Source: Mycobacterium sp. ELW1 | Lineage (GTDB): Bacteria; Actinomycetota; Actinomycetes; Mycobacteriales; Mycobacteriaceae | Length of the DNA: 64,000 bases | Direction of reading: 5' to 3' | Assembly: GCF_008329905.1 (NCBI RefSeq) | Contig: NZ_CP032155.1 | Coordinates: 1,612,001-1,676,000, forward strand | Part shown: in pieces, positions 11,261-18,742 of the stretch | Position numbering within the stretch: the stretch's first letter is position 1 | Layout: each line of letters opens with the position of its first letter | Position numbers and translations under genes: made by a program | The notes under the pieces: generated by a model | Databases searched by the model: none | Seen by the model: the letters and a program-made list of their open reading frames with translations, nothing else | Told to the model about the DNA's origin: nothing

Positions 11261-12433
11261 ATGGCCGAGATAGTCCTGGACCATGTCAGCAAGAATTATC
11301 CGGACGGCGCAGTCGCCGTGAAGGACCTGAGCCTGACGATCGCCGACGGCGAGTTCGTCATCCTGGTCGGGCCGTCCGGCTGCGGTAAGTCCACCACCCT
11401 CAACATGATCGCCGGCCTGGAGGACATCAGCGCCGGAGAACTGCGGATCGGCGGTGACCGGGTCAACGAGAAGGCACCCCGCGAACGTGACATCGCGATG
11501 GTCTTCCAGTCCTACGCGCTCTACCCGCACATGACCGTCCGGCAGAACATCGCGTTCCCGTTGACGCTGGCCAAGTTGAACAAGGCCGACATCGCCAAGA
11601 AGGTCGAAGAGACAGCGAAAATCCTTGACCTGACCGAACTTCTGGACCGCAAGCCTTCGCAGCTGTCCGGCGGCCAGCGCCAGCGGGTCGCTATGGGCCG
11701 GGCGATCGTTCGCCAGCCCAAGGCGTTCCTGATGGACGAGCCGCTGAGCAACCTCGACGCGAAACTGCGTGTGCAGATGCGCGGTGAGATCGCCCGGCTG
11801 CAGAACCGGCTGGGCACCACCACCGTCTACGTCACGCACGACCAGACCGAGGCGATGACACTCGGTGACCGGGTCGTGGTGCTGCGCGGCGGCGAGGCGC
11901 AGCAGATCGACACGCCAAGCGAGCTCTACGGGCGGCCGGCGAACCTGTTCGTGGCCGGCTTCATCGGTTCGCCGGCGATGAACTTCTTCCCGGCAACGCT
12001 CGACGGGATGAGCCTGCGGCTGCCGTTCGGCGAGGTGACGCTGAGCCAGGACGTGCAGAACGTCCTGAGCCAACATCCCAAGGCCGCCAACGTCATCGTC
12101 GGCATCCGGCCCGAACACTTCGAGGACGCCGCACTGCTCGACGCCTACGAACGCATCCAGGCCACGACCTTCGAGGTGACGGTGGATCTGGTCGAGTCGC
12201 TGGGCGCCGACAAGTACGTGTATTTCAGGACCGCCGGTGACAGCGCGAAGGCGGCCCAGCTGGCCGAACTGGCCGCCGAGTCCGGTGCCGGTGAGAACGA
12301 TTTCGTGGCAAGGCTTTCCGCGGATTCGAAGGCGGCGATCGGGCAGTCGGTCGAGTTGGCGTTCGACACGACCAAGCTGCACATCTTCGACGCCGACAGC
12401 GGAGTGAACCTCACCATTGCACCCGCGGGTTAA
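11261..12433 (+). CDS. sugC: Trehalose ABC transporter ATPase SugC
   Basis: SugC powers trehalose import. The 390-residue MalK-type ATPase has Walker A GPSGCGKST (about residues 37-45), a Q-loop at MVFQSYALYPH, signature LSGGQ, Walker B AFLMDEPLSNLD, and the H-loop in YVTHDQTEAM. A C-terminal TOBE regulatory domain (about 235-390) includes GIRPEHFED. I chose the ATG at 11261; a much longer upstream reading has no start signal and would overlap sugB. It is 11 bp after sugB and directly abuts the SUFU gene. Confidence 0.95.
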   Translation: MAEIVLDHVSKNYPDGAVAVKDLSLTIADGEFVILVGPSGCGKSTTLNMIAGLEDISAGELRIGGDRVNEKAPRERDIAMVFQSYALYPHMTVRQNIAFPLTLAKLNKADIAKKVEETAKILDLTELLDRKPSQLSGGQRQRVAMGRAIVRQPKAFLMDEPLSNLDAKLRVQMRGEIARLQNRLGTTTVYVTHDQTEAMTLGDRVVVLRGGEAQQIDTPSELYGRPANLFVAGFIGSPAMNFFPATLDGMSLRLPFGEVTLSQDVQNVLSQHPKAANVIVGIRPEHFEDAALLDAYERIQATTFEVTVDLVESLGADKYVYFRTAGDSAKAAQLAELAAESGAGENDFVARLSADSKAAIGQSVELAFDTTKLHIFDADSGVNLTIAPAG

Positions 12434-13030
12434 GTGAGCGAGCCCCTGGATTCGGTCCGCGCTCACGTACGCGGCCACTTCGCCGACACCGGCATCGACG
12501 CCGAGCCGGATTCGGCCAGCGTGACATTCCTCGGGCTGGAACGCATCGAGGTGTTGCGCTTCGGGCCGGACGCCGGCGGTGTGGCTCACTATGTGACGCT
12601 TGGCTGTTCGCGGCACCCGATGACCGAGCCGACGGCCGGCATCGCCGACCCGTTGCACGGCCCGCGCGCCGAGGTCGTCCTCGCCCTGCGCGCCACCACC
12701 CCGCCCCCGGGACTGGCCCGCAGCCTGGCCGTCGTGGCGGCCACGCCCGCCGTCGAGGGGGTGGTGCTGGTCGCCGACGCTCTGATCGACCTGTCCGCGC
12801 CGCTATGGGACGGTGCCGCGTTCACCGCTGTGCTGCTGGGTGATTCGGCTCTTCCCGACCTGCCGTTGGAGGCACCCCGCGACCCGGTGCGCTTCCTGGC
12901 GGCGATCCCGGTGACGCAGACCGAGGCGGCGTGGGTACGACTCAAGGGTGCCGACGCGATGCGCCAGGCCTGGCTCGACGACGGAGTCGACGTGCTGGAT
13001 CCGAACCGGCGTGCAGCGCAACCGGGTTAG
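12434..13030 (+). CDS. Suppressor of fused (SUFU) domain protein
   Basis: This 198-residue cytosolic protein has hallmarks of bacterial SUFU-domain proteins: LERIEVLRFGPDAGG, HYVTLGCSRHPM, LHGPRAEVVLALR and a C-terminal FLAAIPVTQTEAAWVRLKGAD. SUFU is known as a Hedgehog-pathway regulator in animals; bacterial members occur as single-domain proteins and have been listed among immunity families of polymorphic toxin systems. I see no toxin gene beside it. The GTG start follows the sugC stop with no intervening base, so it belongs to the trehalose operon. As I recall, H37Rv has no gene here. Function unknown. Confidence 0.75.
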   Translation: MSEPLDSVRAHVRGHFADTGIDAEPDSASVTFLGLERIEVLRFGPDAGGVAHYVTLGCSRHPMTEPTAGIADPLHGPRAEVVLALRATTPPPGLARSLAVVAATPAVEGVVLVADALIDLSAPLWDGAAFTAVLLGDSALPDLPLEAPRDPVRFLAAIPVTQTEAAWVRLKGADAMRQAWLDDGVDVLDPNRRAAQPG

Positions 13031-13034
13031 GCCA

Positions 13035-14138
13035 TCACAGCCAGTTGTTGCGCCGGAAGTTCAGGTAGAGGAACCCGCAGACCGTCGCCATGAGGGCGAG
13101 CACCGCCGGGTAGCCCCAGGTCCATGACAGTTCCGGCATGTGCTCGAAGTTCATGCCGTAGATGCCCGCGATCATCGTCGGCACCGCGGCGATCGCGACC
13201 CACGCCGAGATCTTGCGCATGTCGACGTTCTGCTGCATGCCCACCTTCGCCAGCGCGGCCTGCACCAACGACGACAGCATCTCGTCATAGGACTCGATCC
13301 GGTCGGCCGCCTGCGCCGCGTGGTCCAAGACGTCGCGCATATAGCGCAGCACCTCTTTGGACATCAGGTCCTTGAAGTCGGGATTGAATCGGCCGAGTGC
13401 GACGGTGAGAGGTGAGACCGCCCTTCGCAATTCGACGACTTCCCGCTTGAGCAGATAGATCGGCTCGATGTCGGTCTTCTTCAGCGGTGAGAAGGTCTCC
13501 GACTCGATGGCGTCGATATCGCATTCCATCAGCTCGCTGACGTCGCGGTAGGTGTCCACGACGTGGTCGGCGATCGCGTGCATGACCGCGTACGGGCCCA
13601 GGGCCAGGTGCTGGCGTTCCTCTTCCAGGTGTTTGCGAAGCCCGGCCAGTCCGGTGTGGTCGCCGTGGCGCACCGTCACGACGAAGTCGGGGCCGACGAA
13701 CACCATGATCTCGCCGGTTTCGACGATTTCACGGGCCAGCGCGACCGACTCGTGCGGCACGTAGGTCACCGTCTTGAGGACCAGGAACAGCGTGTCGTCG
13801 TAGCGTTCGACCTTGGGGCGCTGGTGGGCGTGCACCGCATCCTCGACCGCCAGCGGGTGCAGGCCGAACACCTCGGCCACCGCCTGCATCTGATGTTCGT
13901 CGGGTTCGTGCAGACCGATCCAGACGAACGCCTTCTGTCCGCCGGCCTCGAGTTCGCGAACGCGTGCCAATGCGGCGGCGTGCGTGAACTTGCCGGCAAG
14001 CCGGTCGCCCTCGACGTAGACGGCGCAGTCGACCATGGCCCGCGCGACGGGCACATGGATGCGTTTGACGTCGACGGGGGTGGATCGGGTACGGGTCACT
14101 CCCAGCAGAGCCTGTGGGCGTGGACGAAACGACGGCAT
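13035..14138 (-). CDS. corA: CorA family magnesium/cobalt transporter
   Basis: This 367-residue member of the CorA/MIT family forms a homopentameric Mg2+ channel. A large N-terminal cytosolic alpha/beta domain and long stalk helix lead to two C-terminal membrane helices. The pore signature GMN is in IAGIYGMNFEHMPE, followed by helix 2 (AVLALMATVCGFLYL) and the basic tail FRRNNWL, as expected. Ortholog of Rv1239c. It converges with the SUFU gene, with 4 bp between stops. Confidence 0.94.
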   Translation of the reverse strand: MPSFRPRPQALLGVTRTRSTPVDVKRIHVPVARAMVDCAVYVEGDRLAGKFTHAAALARVRELEAGGQKAFVWIGLHEPDEHQMQAVAEVFGLHPLAVEDAVHAHQRPKVERYDDTLFLVLKTVTYVPHESVALAREIVETGEIMVFVGPDFVVTVRHGDHTGLAGLRKHLEEERQHLALGPYAVMHAIADHVVDTYRDVSELMECDIDAIESETFSPLKKTDIEPIYLLKREVVELRRAVSPLTVALGRFNPDFKDLMSKEVLRYMRDVLDHAAQAADRIESYDEMLSSLVQAALAKVGMQQNVDMRKISAWVAIAAVPTMIAGIYGMNFEHMPELSWTWGYPAVLALMATVCGFLYLNFRRNNWL

Positions 14139-14165
14139 GACCCGACCTCCCCTTGAGCGGCAGGC

Positions 14166-14183
14166 GGGGCCCTGACGGGCCCC
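14166..14183. promoter_or_regulatory. GC-rich 7-bp stem-loop in the corA leader
   Basis: GGGGCCC (14166-14172) pairs with GGGCCCC (14177-14183) around a 4-base loop, about 28-45 bp before the corA start. In corA mRNA it would be a stable 5' hairpin. It does not resemble an M-box or ykoK riboswitch, which are far longer. Role unknown. Confidence 0.3.
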
Positions 14184-14275
14184 TCGGAAATGTTACGCGC
14201 CAGTAGTGTTGTCGGCGTAGTTCACGCCGGGGAGACCCTGGTCGGTGAGGTTTTGGGGGCGAGTACCCTGACGCC

Positions 14276-15445
14276 GTGTCCGAAACAGTGAGTACCCCCC
14301 GCGTCGTTATCGACGACGAAGAGATCTTCGCCGCTCACGTGGGCGGCAAGCTGTCCGTAGAGCTGAAGGCGCCGCTGGACACCCAGCGCGCACTGTCGAT
14401 CGCCTACACCCCCGGCGTGGCCCAGGTCAGCCGCGCGATCGCCGCCGACCACACACTGGCTGCGCGGTACACCTGGTCCAATCGACTGGTCGCGGTGATC
14501 AGCGACGGCACCGCCGTGCTCGGCCTCGGTGACATCGGGCCCGCGGCGTCGCTGCCGGTGATGGAGGGCAAGTCCGCGCTGTTCAAGACGTTCGGCGGGT
14601 TGGACTCGATCCCGATCGTGCTGGACACCAAAGACCCGGACGAAATCGTCGAGACGATCATCCGTCTGCGCCCGACCTTCGGCGCGGTCAACCTCGAGGA
14701 CATCTCCGCGCCGCGCTGCTTCGAGATCGAGCGCCGCCTGATCGAGGCGCTGGACTGCCCCGTCATGCACGACGACCAGCACGGCACCGCCATCGTCGTA
14801 CTCGCGGCGCTGATCGGCGCCACCAAGGTGCTCGATCGCGACATGCACTCGCTGAAGGTGGTCATGTCGGGCGCGGGCGCCGCGGGCGTGGCATGCACGA
14901 ACATCCTGCTGGCCGCGGGCATCACCGACATCACCGTGCTGGACAGCCAGGGCATCCTGCACGCCGGTCGCGACGACATGAACGCCGTCAAGGCCGAGCT
15001 GGCCACCCGGACCAACCCGCGTGGGCTCACCGGCGGGATCGCCGAAGCGCTCAACGGCGCCGACGTCTTCATGGGGGTCTCGGCCGGACTCGTTCCCGAG
15101 GAACTGATCGCAACGATGACCCCCGGCGGCATCGTGTTCGCGATGTCGAACCCGGACCCCGAAATCCACCCGGATGCGGCGCGCAAGCACGCGGCGATCG
15201 TGGCGACCGGGCGAAGCGACTTCCCGAACCAGATCAACAACGTTCTGGCGTTTCCCGGTGTGTTCCGCGGTGCGCTGGACGCGGGCGCGCGGCGGATCAC
15301 CGAGAAGATGAAAGTCGCAGCAGCAGAGGCGATCTTCTCCGTCGTCGGCGACGACCTGGCGGCCGATCACATCGTGCCCAGCCCGCTGGATCCGCGGGTT
15401 GGGCCCGCGGTGGCTGCAGCGGTGGCGGCGGCATCCGAAGCCTGA
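14276..15445 (+). CDS. NAD(P)-dependent malic enzyme
   Basis: This enzyme oxidatively decarboxylates malate to pyruvate, linking the TCA cycle to gluconeogenic/anaplerotic flux. The 389-residue short-form protein has the N-terminal malic domain with catalytic Tyr in AYTPGVAQV, catalytic Lys in GKSALFKTF, and metal ligands in NLEDISAPRCFEIE and HDDQHGTA. It then has a Rossmann domain starting GAGAAGVAC and the SNPDPEI motif. The start is GTG. It stands where H37Rv has mdh (Rv1240), so malate may be handled differently in this organism. Confidence 0.9.
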   Translation: MSETVSTPRVVIDDEEIFAAHVGGKLSVELKAPLDTQRALSIAYTPGVAQVSRAIAADHTLAARYTWSNRLVAVISDGTAVLGLGDIGPAASLPVMEGKSALFKTFGGLDSIPIVLDTKDPDEIVETIIRLRPTFGAVNLEDISAPRCFEIERRLIEALDCPVMHDDQHGTAIVVLAALIGATKVLDRDMHSLKVVMSGAGAAGVACTNILLAAGITDITVLDSQGILHAGRDDMNAVKAELATRTNPRGLTGGIAEALNGADVFMGVSAGLVPEELIATMTPGGIVFAMSNPDPEIHPDAARKHAAIVATGRSDFPNQINNVLAFPGVFRGALDAGARRITEKMKVAAAEAIFSVVGDDLAADHIVPSPLDPRVGPAVAAAVAAASEA

Positions 15446-15467
15446 GCGAAACTTGTTGAGGCCGACG

Positions 15468-16307
15468 ATGTTTCGCCGGCTGATGCTGGGACTTCTGGTC
15501 CTGGCGGCGGTCGCCTGCGGGTCGCCGGCGCCGGGGCCGTCGATGGCGGTGGGCACTACAGCCGACCCGGAATACACCCTGCTGGCCAATCTGTACGCCG
15601 CCGCGCTGCGCTTCTACGGGACAGGCGCGCACGTCGAGATCGTCGACGATCCCTTGAGCGCTCTGGATTCCGGAGCGGTCAGCGTGGTTCCGGGATTCAC
15701 CGGGAGGCTGCTGCAGAAGTTCGCGCCCGGCACGACGGCCCGCTCAGACACCCAGGTGTACCGGGCGTTGCTCGGGGTGTTGCCGGAAGGTGTGGGTGCC
15801 GGTGACTACACCACCGCGGCCGATGACAAGCCCGCGCTGGCCGTGACCGACGCGACCGCGTCGGCGTGGGGCAGCCGCGATCTGACCGCCCTGGTGAGTC
15901 ATTGCGCGGGGCTGCGCATCGGGGCTGTCGCCTACGCCCGAGGGCTGCCGACCACGGTCGGTGGCTGCACACTGCCCCCGGTGCGCGAATTCCCGGACAA
16001 GGCAACCATGTTCGCCGCACTACGGGTGGGGGAGATCACCGCGGCCTGGACGGGGACCGCCGACACCGGTGTGCCGAGTGATGTGGTCGTCCTGGCTGAC
16101 CGCAAACCCGAGCTGGTGACGGCCGAGAACATCGTGCCGCTCTACCGTCGCAACGAACTCGCTGATCCGCAGGTTCGCGCGATCAACGAACTCGCTGGCG
16201 TGCTCGACACCGGCTCGCTGGTCGACATGCGCCAGCATGTCGCCGACGGGCGCGACCCGCGGTCGGTCGCCGAGGAGTGGCTGTCCGCGCACCCGTTGGG
16301 GCGCTGA
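15468..16307 (+). CDS. lpqZ: Osmoprotectant/glycine-betaine-type substrate-binding lipoprotein (LpqZ-like)
   Basis: This 279-residue lipoprotein has a short signal peptide ending in AVAC (Cys 17) and then an OpuAC/ProX-like solute-binding fold: VGTTADPEYTLLANLYAAAL, VVPGFTGRLLQ, FPDKATMFAALRVGEITAAW, and a C-terminal MRQHVADGRDPRSVAEEWL. The ligand is likely a quaternary amine or related osmolyte, by family only. No permease or ATPase gene is adjacent. I chose the ATG at 15468 because it gives an intact lipoprotein signal. It corresponds to Rv1244. Confidence 0.82.
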   Translation: MFRRLMLGLLVLAAVACGSPAPGPSMAVGTTADPEYTLLANLYAAALRFYGTGAHVEIVDDPLSALDSGAVSVVPGFTGRLLQKFAPGTTARSDTQVYRALLGVLPEGVGAGDYTTAADDKPALAVTDATASAWGSRDLTALVSHCAGLRIGAVAYARGLPTTVGGCTLPPVREFPDKATMFAALRVGEITAAWTGTADTGVPSDVVVLADRKPELVTAENIVPLYRRNELADPQVRAINELAGVLDTGSLVDMRQHVADGRDPRSVAEEWLSAHPLGR

Positions 16308-16313
16308 GGAGAT

Positions 16314-17144
16314 TCAGCGCATCGGTGGGGCGAGCTTGGGCAGCACGGAGGAGAACAGCTGCTGGTAGCCCGAGCCGGTGATGCGGACGATCACGTCGAG
16401 GATCTTGGCGTCGGCGCCCACGAGGACCCGCGCCTTGTTCTTGCGGACGGCCTCGAGGATGATCTGGGCCGCGCGCTCCGGCGTCGTCCTGGCCAGCTTC
16501 TTGTCGAAGGCGCTTGCCATCGCTGCCTGATCGAGGCCTTCAGCCACGGTGGAATTTCGCGCGATCGCGGTCTTGATGCCGCCCGGGTGCACCGTGGTCA
16601 CCTTGACCGGGTGCTTGGCCAGGATCATCTCCTGGCGCAGTGCTTCGGTGAAGCCGCGCACCGCGAACTTGGCCGCGTTGTAGGCGGCCTGTCCGGGTAC
16701 GGAGAAGATGCCGAACAGGCTGGAGACGTTGACGATGTGGCCGTCGCCGGACTCGATCAGGTAGGGCAGGAAGACCTTGGTGCCGTTGACGACGCCCCAG
16801 AAGTCGACGTCCATGATCCGCTCGATGTCCTTGTACTGGCTGATCTCGACGTCACCGGAGTACGCGATGCCGGCGTTGTTGTAGATCTGGTTGACCTTGC
16901 CGAAGTGCGCCTTGACGCCGTCGGCGTAGGCCTGGAAGGCCTCGCGCTCGGTGACATTCAGCCGGTCGGCCTTGACGTCCACGCCGATCGCCTTGAGGCG
17001 CTGCTCGGTGATTGCCAGTCCTTCGGTGTCGATATCGCTGATGGCCAGCTTGGCGCCCGATCGGCCCAGCTCGATCGCCAGTGCCTGACCGATGCCCGAC
17101 CCGGCTCCGGTCACCACCGCTACCTTTCCGGCGAACCCCTGCAT
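16314..17144 (-). CDS. Short-chain dehydrogenase/reductase
   Basis: This is a classical SDR of 276 residues: cofactor motif TGAGSGIG (about residues 12-19), IYNNAGIAY, catalytic Ser in NVSSLFG, catalytic YNAAK, and a PGG after the active site. Asp near the end of strand 2 (SDIDTEG) suggests NAD(H) preference. The C-terminal tail is hydrophobic and basic, as in a mycobacterial SDR group that includes Rv1245c, its positional counterpart. The substrate is unknown. A GGAGGAG ribosome site precedes the ATG. Confidence 0.88.
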   Translation of the reverse strand: MQGFAGKVAVVTGAGSGIGQALAIELGRSGAKLAISDIDTEGLAITEQRLKAIGVDVKADRLNVTEREAFQAYADGVKAHFGKVNQIYNNAGIAYSGDVEISQYKDIERIMDVDFWGVVNGTKVFLPYLIESGDGHIVNVSSLFGIFSVPGQAAYNAAKFAVRGFTEALRQEMILAKHPVKVTTVHPGGIKTAIARNSTVAEGLDQAAMASAFDKKLARTTPERAAQIILEAVRKNKARVLVGADAKILDVIVRITGSGYQQLFSSVLPKLAPPMR

Positions 17145-17247
17145 GAACGACTCCTCCGAGTTGTTTGACGCGTGTTTAATGGGACCTAGGGTATCGGGTG
17201 ATCGACCCGGGGGTAACAGCGGGATGGTCGTCCGCGATGCTTAGAGC

Positions 17248-17622
17248 ATGACATTTCGCCGTATGGCCAGCGCCGGGGCGGTTGCCGGACTGATCGCCGG
17301 CGCCGTCGCGCTGGCGGCGCCCGCGCAGGCCGACACCACCACCGATGACTTCTTGGCCGCGTTGGGCAATGCCGGTATCACCGGGATGGACCCCGCCCAG
17401 GCCGTCGAGATGGGTCAGTCGATCTGCCCCCTGCTGGCCGACCGCAGCCAGAACACCGCCGACATCGCCTCCACCGTGGCCGACCGGATGGGCCGGCCGC
17501 TGGGCGCGGCCACCATGTTCACCGGCATCGCCGTGTCGTTCTTCTGCCCGCGCGCCATGCAGGACCTGGCGAATGGCAACTCGCCGATCCCGCTGGACTT
17601 GCTGAACAACTTCGGCTTCTAA
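17248..17622 (+). CDS. Secreted DUF732 domain protein
   Basis: A Sec signal peptide (about residues 1-28, cleaved after APAQA) leads into a DUF732 domain: DDFLAALGNAGITG, a conserved Cys in SICPLLADRSQN, and a second Cys in FFCPRAMQDLANG. The two cysteines probably form a disulfide. DUF732 proteins are abundant small exported proteins of mycobacteria with no settled function. The mature protein is ~95 residues and is helical. Confidence 0.85.
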   Translation: MTFRRMASAGAVAGLIAGAVALAAPAQADTTTDDFLAALGNAGITGMDPAQAVEMGQSICPLLADRSQNTADIASTVADRMGRPLGAATMFTGIAVSFFCPRAMQDLANGNSPIPLDLLNNFGF

Positions 17623-17660
17623 AGCGGCTGCCGCTGGCTGGCGGACAGGTGTGTGCCGGA

Positions 17661-17909
17661 TCAACCCAAGGCCCACAGTGGGTTCATCGGTCCGAAACCG
17701 ATGTTGAACCCGAAGGGCTGCGGCGCCCGGGACGGCTTGTCGACTTTGATGGACGCGTGGCCCTGCCTCTGGCAGAGCGATGCGCCGCCATTGTCGCGGC
17801 ATGCCGCCGTATTCGATGCCGCCCCGGCGACCGGTGCCAAAGCGGCCGTCACCGCGGTGACGCCCGCGAGAATGAGCGGCGCGATAGCGCCCTGGAGTCT
17901 GGTCGTCAT
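17661..17909 (-). CDS. Small secreted protein, CX8C/GHASI family (copy 1)
   Basis: This 82-residue protein has a signal peptide (about 1-29, ...APVAGAA) and a ~50-residue mature part. The core is CRDNGGASLCQRQGHASI and the C-terminus ends in PLWALG. The next gene upstream has the same pattern: two Cys eight residues apart, then CQ[R/K]QGHASI, and a C-terminal WALG. The ATG at 17909 is preceded by AAAGGAACC. I do not recognise a named family. It is exported and probably disulfide-bonded; function unknown. Confidence 0.68.
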   Translation of the reverse strand: MTTRLQGAIAPLILAGVTAVTAALAPVAGAASNTAACRDNGGASLCQRQGHASIKVDKPSRAPQPFGFNIGFGPMNPLWALG

Positions 17910-18146
17910 CGGTGGTTCCTTTCCGCGAGATCTGGGACAGGCCATACATTTGGAAGTGACTGTCACACAGTCTGTTTGACGGTGAACTTCCCTATGCATC
18001 CAGGTTAAGCCGGTGTCTGCGCCGTTTCACGTGACTCATATCGAACGCAAAGTTCTGTGCTGCAACGGATCTGAACGCCGAAAGGCCGCGGGGAAGCCTC
18101 CAGGTGGAGGCTCCGTCGCGGCCTTGGTCGATCTAGCGCAGAGATG

Positions 18147-18392
18147 CTATCCGAGCGCCCAAATCGGGGCGAGGGGACCGGCTTGGCTGCCGAACCCCCA
18201 CTGCATTCCAGAGTCACGCGGAGTCGTCACGATCGAAGCGTGCCCCTGCTTCTGGCACACCGACGTTCCGACGGACTCACTGCACTCTGGTGAACCACTG
18301 GTTGACGCCTGAGCGGCTGGTGCGGCCGCAATCGCGGCGGCAGCGGCCCCGGCGATGATGAACGGGCTCAGGCGGCGCAAGGTAGTGGTCAT
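18147..18392 (-). CDS. Small secreted protein, CX8C/GHASI family (copy 2)
   Basis: This is an 81-residue paralog of the preceding small secreted gene. The signal peptide is MTTTLRRLSPFIIAG... cleaved near AAQAS; the mature core is CSESVGTSVCQKQGHASI, with a C-terminus PIWALG. I chose the ATG at 18392 over one five codons upstream because it has AAAGGAAT at ideal spacing. The order of cysteines, the GHASI motif and the identical last four residues show a tandem duplication. No function can be assigned. Confidence 0.68.
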   Translation of the reverse strand: MTTTLRRLSPFIIAGAAAAAIAAAPAAQASTSGSPECSESVGTSVCQKQGHASIVTTPRDSGMQWGFGSQAGPLAPIWALG

Positions 18393-18742
18393 CTCGATTC
18401 CTTTCATCGGTTGTACTCGTTCTGGGCTGAATTCGAGCGGCGGGCTGCGTCAACGAACTCCGTTGTTCTGTAGTCGATTCCGCTCGTCGTCCCACGCCTC
18501 TAGCCTAGAAGGTTTCGGCCGCTTGCTCATTCAACTCATAGCGGAAACAAATGTGAGAAGCGCTTGCGGCCCGAAGCCTTCAGGCGACGACATGAGGAGG
18601 TCGATGACACCGGCGCGGCTGTCGAAGGTCGGGTGGGATCAACGCGGCCAGCGCATCGACTAAACAGCCTGTCCGCGAGCGGCTTTAGCCTTGCCGTTCC
18701 ACATCTCGAGTCTAGAAACGGCTGGCCAACCTGCCATCCAGC
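18393..18742. other. 350-bp stretch without a recognised gene
   Basis: It holds the upstream region of the second GHASI gene and the 3' flank of the histidine kinase gene, and its base composition is less GC-rich than the neighbours. One possible tiny ORF (18604-18663, 19 residues, MTPARLSKVGWDQRGQRID) follows an AGGAGG at 18594-18599, but nothing else supports it. I see no RNA gene or mobile element. Confidence 0.5.

Noticed and set aside
10952..12658. Long minus-strand open frame opposite sugC
   Set aside because: It is the antisense shadow of the ABC ATPase; sequence is His/Arg/Gly-rich without any domain, as expected in high-GC DNA.
14139..14275. Mg2+ riboswitch upstream of corA
   Set aside because: Only one 7-bp hairpin is visible; the long conserved M-box structure is absent.
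18604..18663. 19-codon ORF with AGGAGG in front
   Set aside because: A good ribosome site alone is weak evidence; no homology or conservation can be shown, so it is only mentioned within the non-coding entry.
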